A DNA stretch of 64,000 bases, from the NCBI GenBank assembly GCA_003609755.1, contig AP017991.1:4265001-4329000 (forward strand), in the 5' to 3' direction. This stretch comes from Planktothrix agardhii NIES-204 (GTDB lineage Bacteria; Cyanobacteriota; Cyanobacteriia; Cyanobacteriales; Microcoleaceae). The notes beneath the pieces were generated by a model, which saw nothing but the letters and a program-made list of their open reading frames with translations, made no database searches and had not been told where the DNA came from. The position numbers were made by a program, and so were the translations under genes. Shown one piece after another: positions 63,612 through 64,000 of this stretch. How positions within the stretch are numbered: position 1 is the stretch's first letter; every line of letters begins with the position of its first letter.

Positions 63612-64000
63612 TTACAGAATAATTAACTTTTTAGCTCTTTCTGAACGAGCTTCGGCTGATTCCATCACTTCTGATAATTTCTCGACTACTTCACCTGGAT
63701 AATTTTCTAATATTCGGGTAGAGAGGGAAATCCGATGGCGACCTTCATCTAAACTAATCACCATTGCTTTGATAAAGTTACCTACGGGGAAAAGGGTGGG
63801 TAAAGATTCAACATATTTTTGACTGACTTCTTTAATGTGAATTAATCCGGTCACTCCTTCAATATCCACAAACACGCCAAAGGGTTTAACTCCCATGACT
63901 TTTCCTTCCACCAGTTGACCGACTTCTAGTTGACTAAAACCGATGGATTGAGAGGCTAATCTTTGGGATAAAACAATTTTATTCCGTTCGGGATCTAATT
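63612..64000 (-). CDS. S1 RNA-binding domain protein, ribosomal protein S1-like (C-terminal part; gene continues past the window end)
   Basis: The open frame enters from the right edge and ends at 63612 (129 full residues visible). DPERNKIVLSQRLASQSIGF is the end of one S1 repeat and is followed by VEGKVMGVKPFGVFVDIEGV, TGLIHIKEVS and RISLSTRIL, a complete S1 domain. The C-terminal tail is helical (VVEKLSEVMESAEARSERAK). GTG 63911 is inside the gene and not its start. Cyanobacteria have two S1-type proteins, so the exact paralogue is not decided. Confidence 0.85.
   Translation of the reverse strand, partial: LDPERNKIVLSQRLASQSIGFSQLEVGQLVEGKVMGVKPFGVFVDIEGVTGLIHIKEVSQKYVESLPTLFPVGNFIKAMVISLDEGRHRISLSTRILENYPGEVVEKLSEVMESAEARSERAKKLIIL

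Overview
The window is a chromosomal segment of a cyanobacterium. It carries psaL and psaI (photosystem I), petN (cytochrome b6f), a plastoquinone-type UbiA, an acyl-lipid desaturase, a cyanobacterial RNase E and many HIP1 octamers (GCGATCGC, e.g. near 903, 3258, 21820). The AT-rich base composition, the many short palindromic and heptanucleotide repeats, three Uma2-type genes and the absence of heterocyst genes suggest a filamentous non-heterocystous form (Planktothrix/Oscillatoriales-like). The genus is inference.

Layout. 0-7 kb: a truncated PIN/TRAM membrane protein, hemW, purF and purL (purines), and tadA with a consensus promoter. 7-15 kb: plsC-like acyltransferase, two small cyanobacterial unknowns, a large radical-SAM protein, then rne behind an 848-base gap with several hairpins. 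15-18 kb: an exported protein, an RTX calcium-binding protein and a decayed RTX tail. 18-20 kb: GNAT acetyltransferase, an exported unknown, psaL-psaI. 20-31 kb: Uma2, recJ, DUF427, recQ, a MtnX-like phosphatase, patatin, ubiA and ppx. 31-38 kb: a 1257-residue membrane protein, a second Uma2, petN, a PhzF-like protein and a sugar-binding lipoprotein. 38.5-43.6 kb: a compact chaperone-usher pilus operon (two subunits, chaperone, usher). 43.7-49 kb: the type IV pilus assembly cluster pilMNOQ. 49-49.6 kb: a large tandem array of palindromic 40-44 bp units, then HU and cobD. 51-57 kb: polysaccharide deacetylase, a third Uma2 bracketed by palindromic repeats, DUF29, desC, and a divergent rubrerythrin/PerR pair with a PerR box on the promoter. 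57-64 kb: tRNA-Ala, pentapeptide protein, murG, an ABC ATPase, tRNA-fMet, pyrF, an N-acetylglucosamine kinase-like protein and the end of an S1-domain gene.

Two themes stand out. First, surface appendages: a chaperone-usher operon with its own near-consensus promoter lies directly upstream of the type IV pilus pilMNOQ genes. Second, a G/C-rich palindromic repeat family has spread both between genes and inside them. It adds in-frame peptides to PurL and to the radical-SAM protein, supplies the stop codon of cobD, sits just before the N-acetylglucosamine kinase gene, and (in a related form) makes the tandem array between pilQ and HU.

No CRISPR array, prophage, intact transposase or rRNA operon was seen. 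Homology calls come from recognising motifs in the translated sequence; no search was run.
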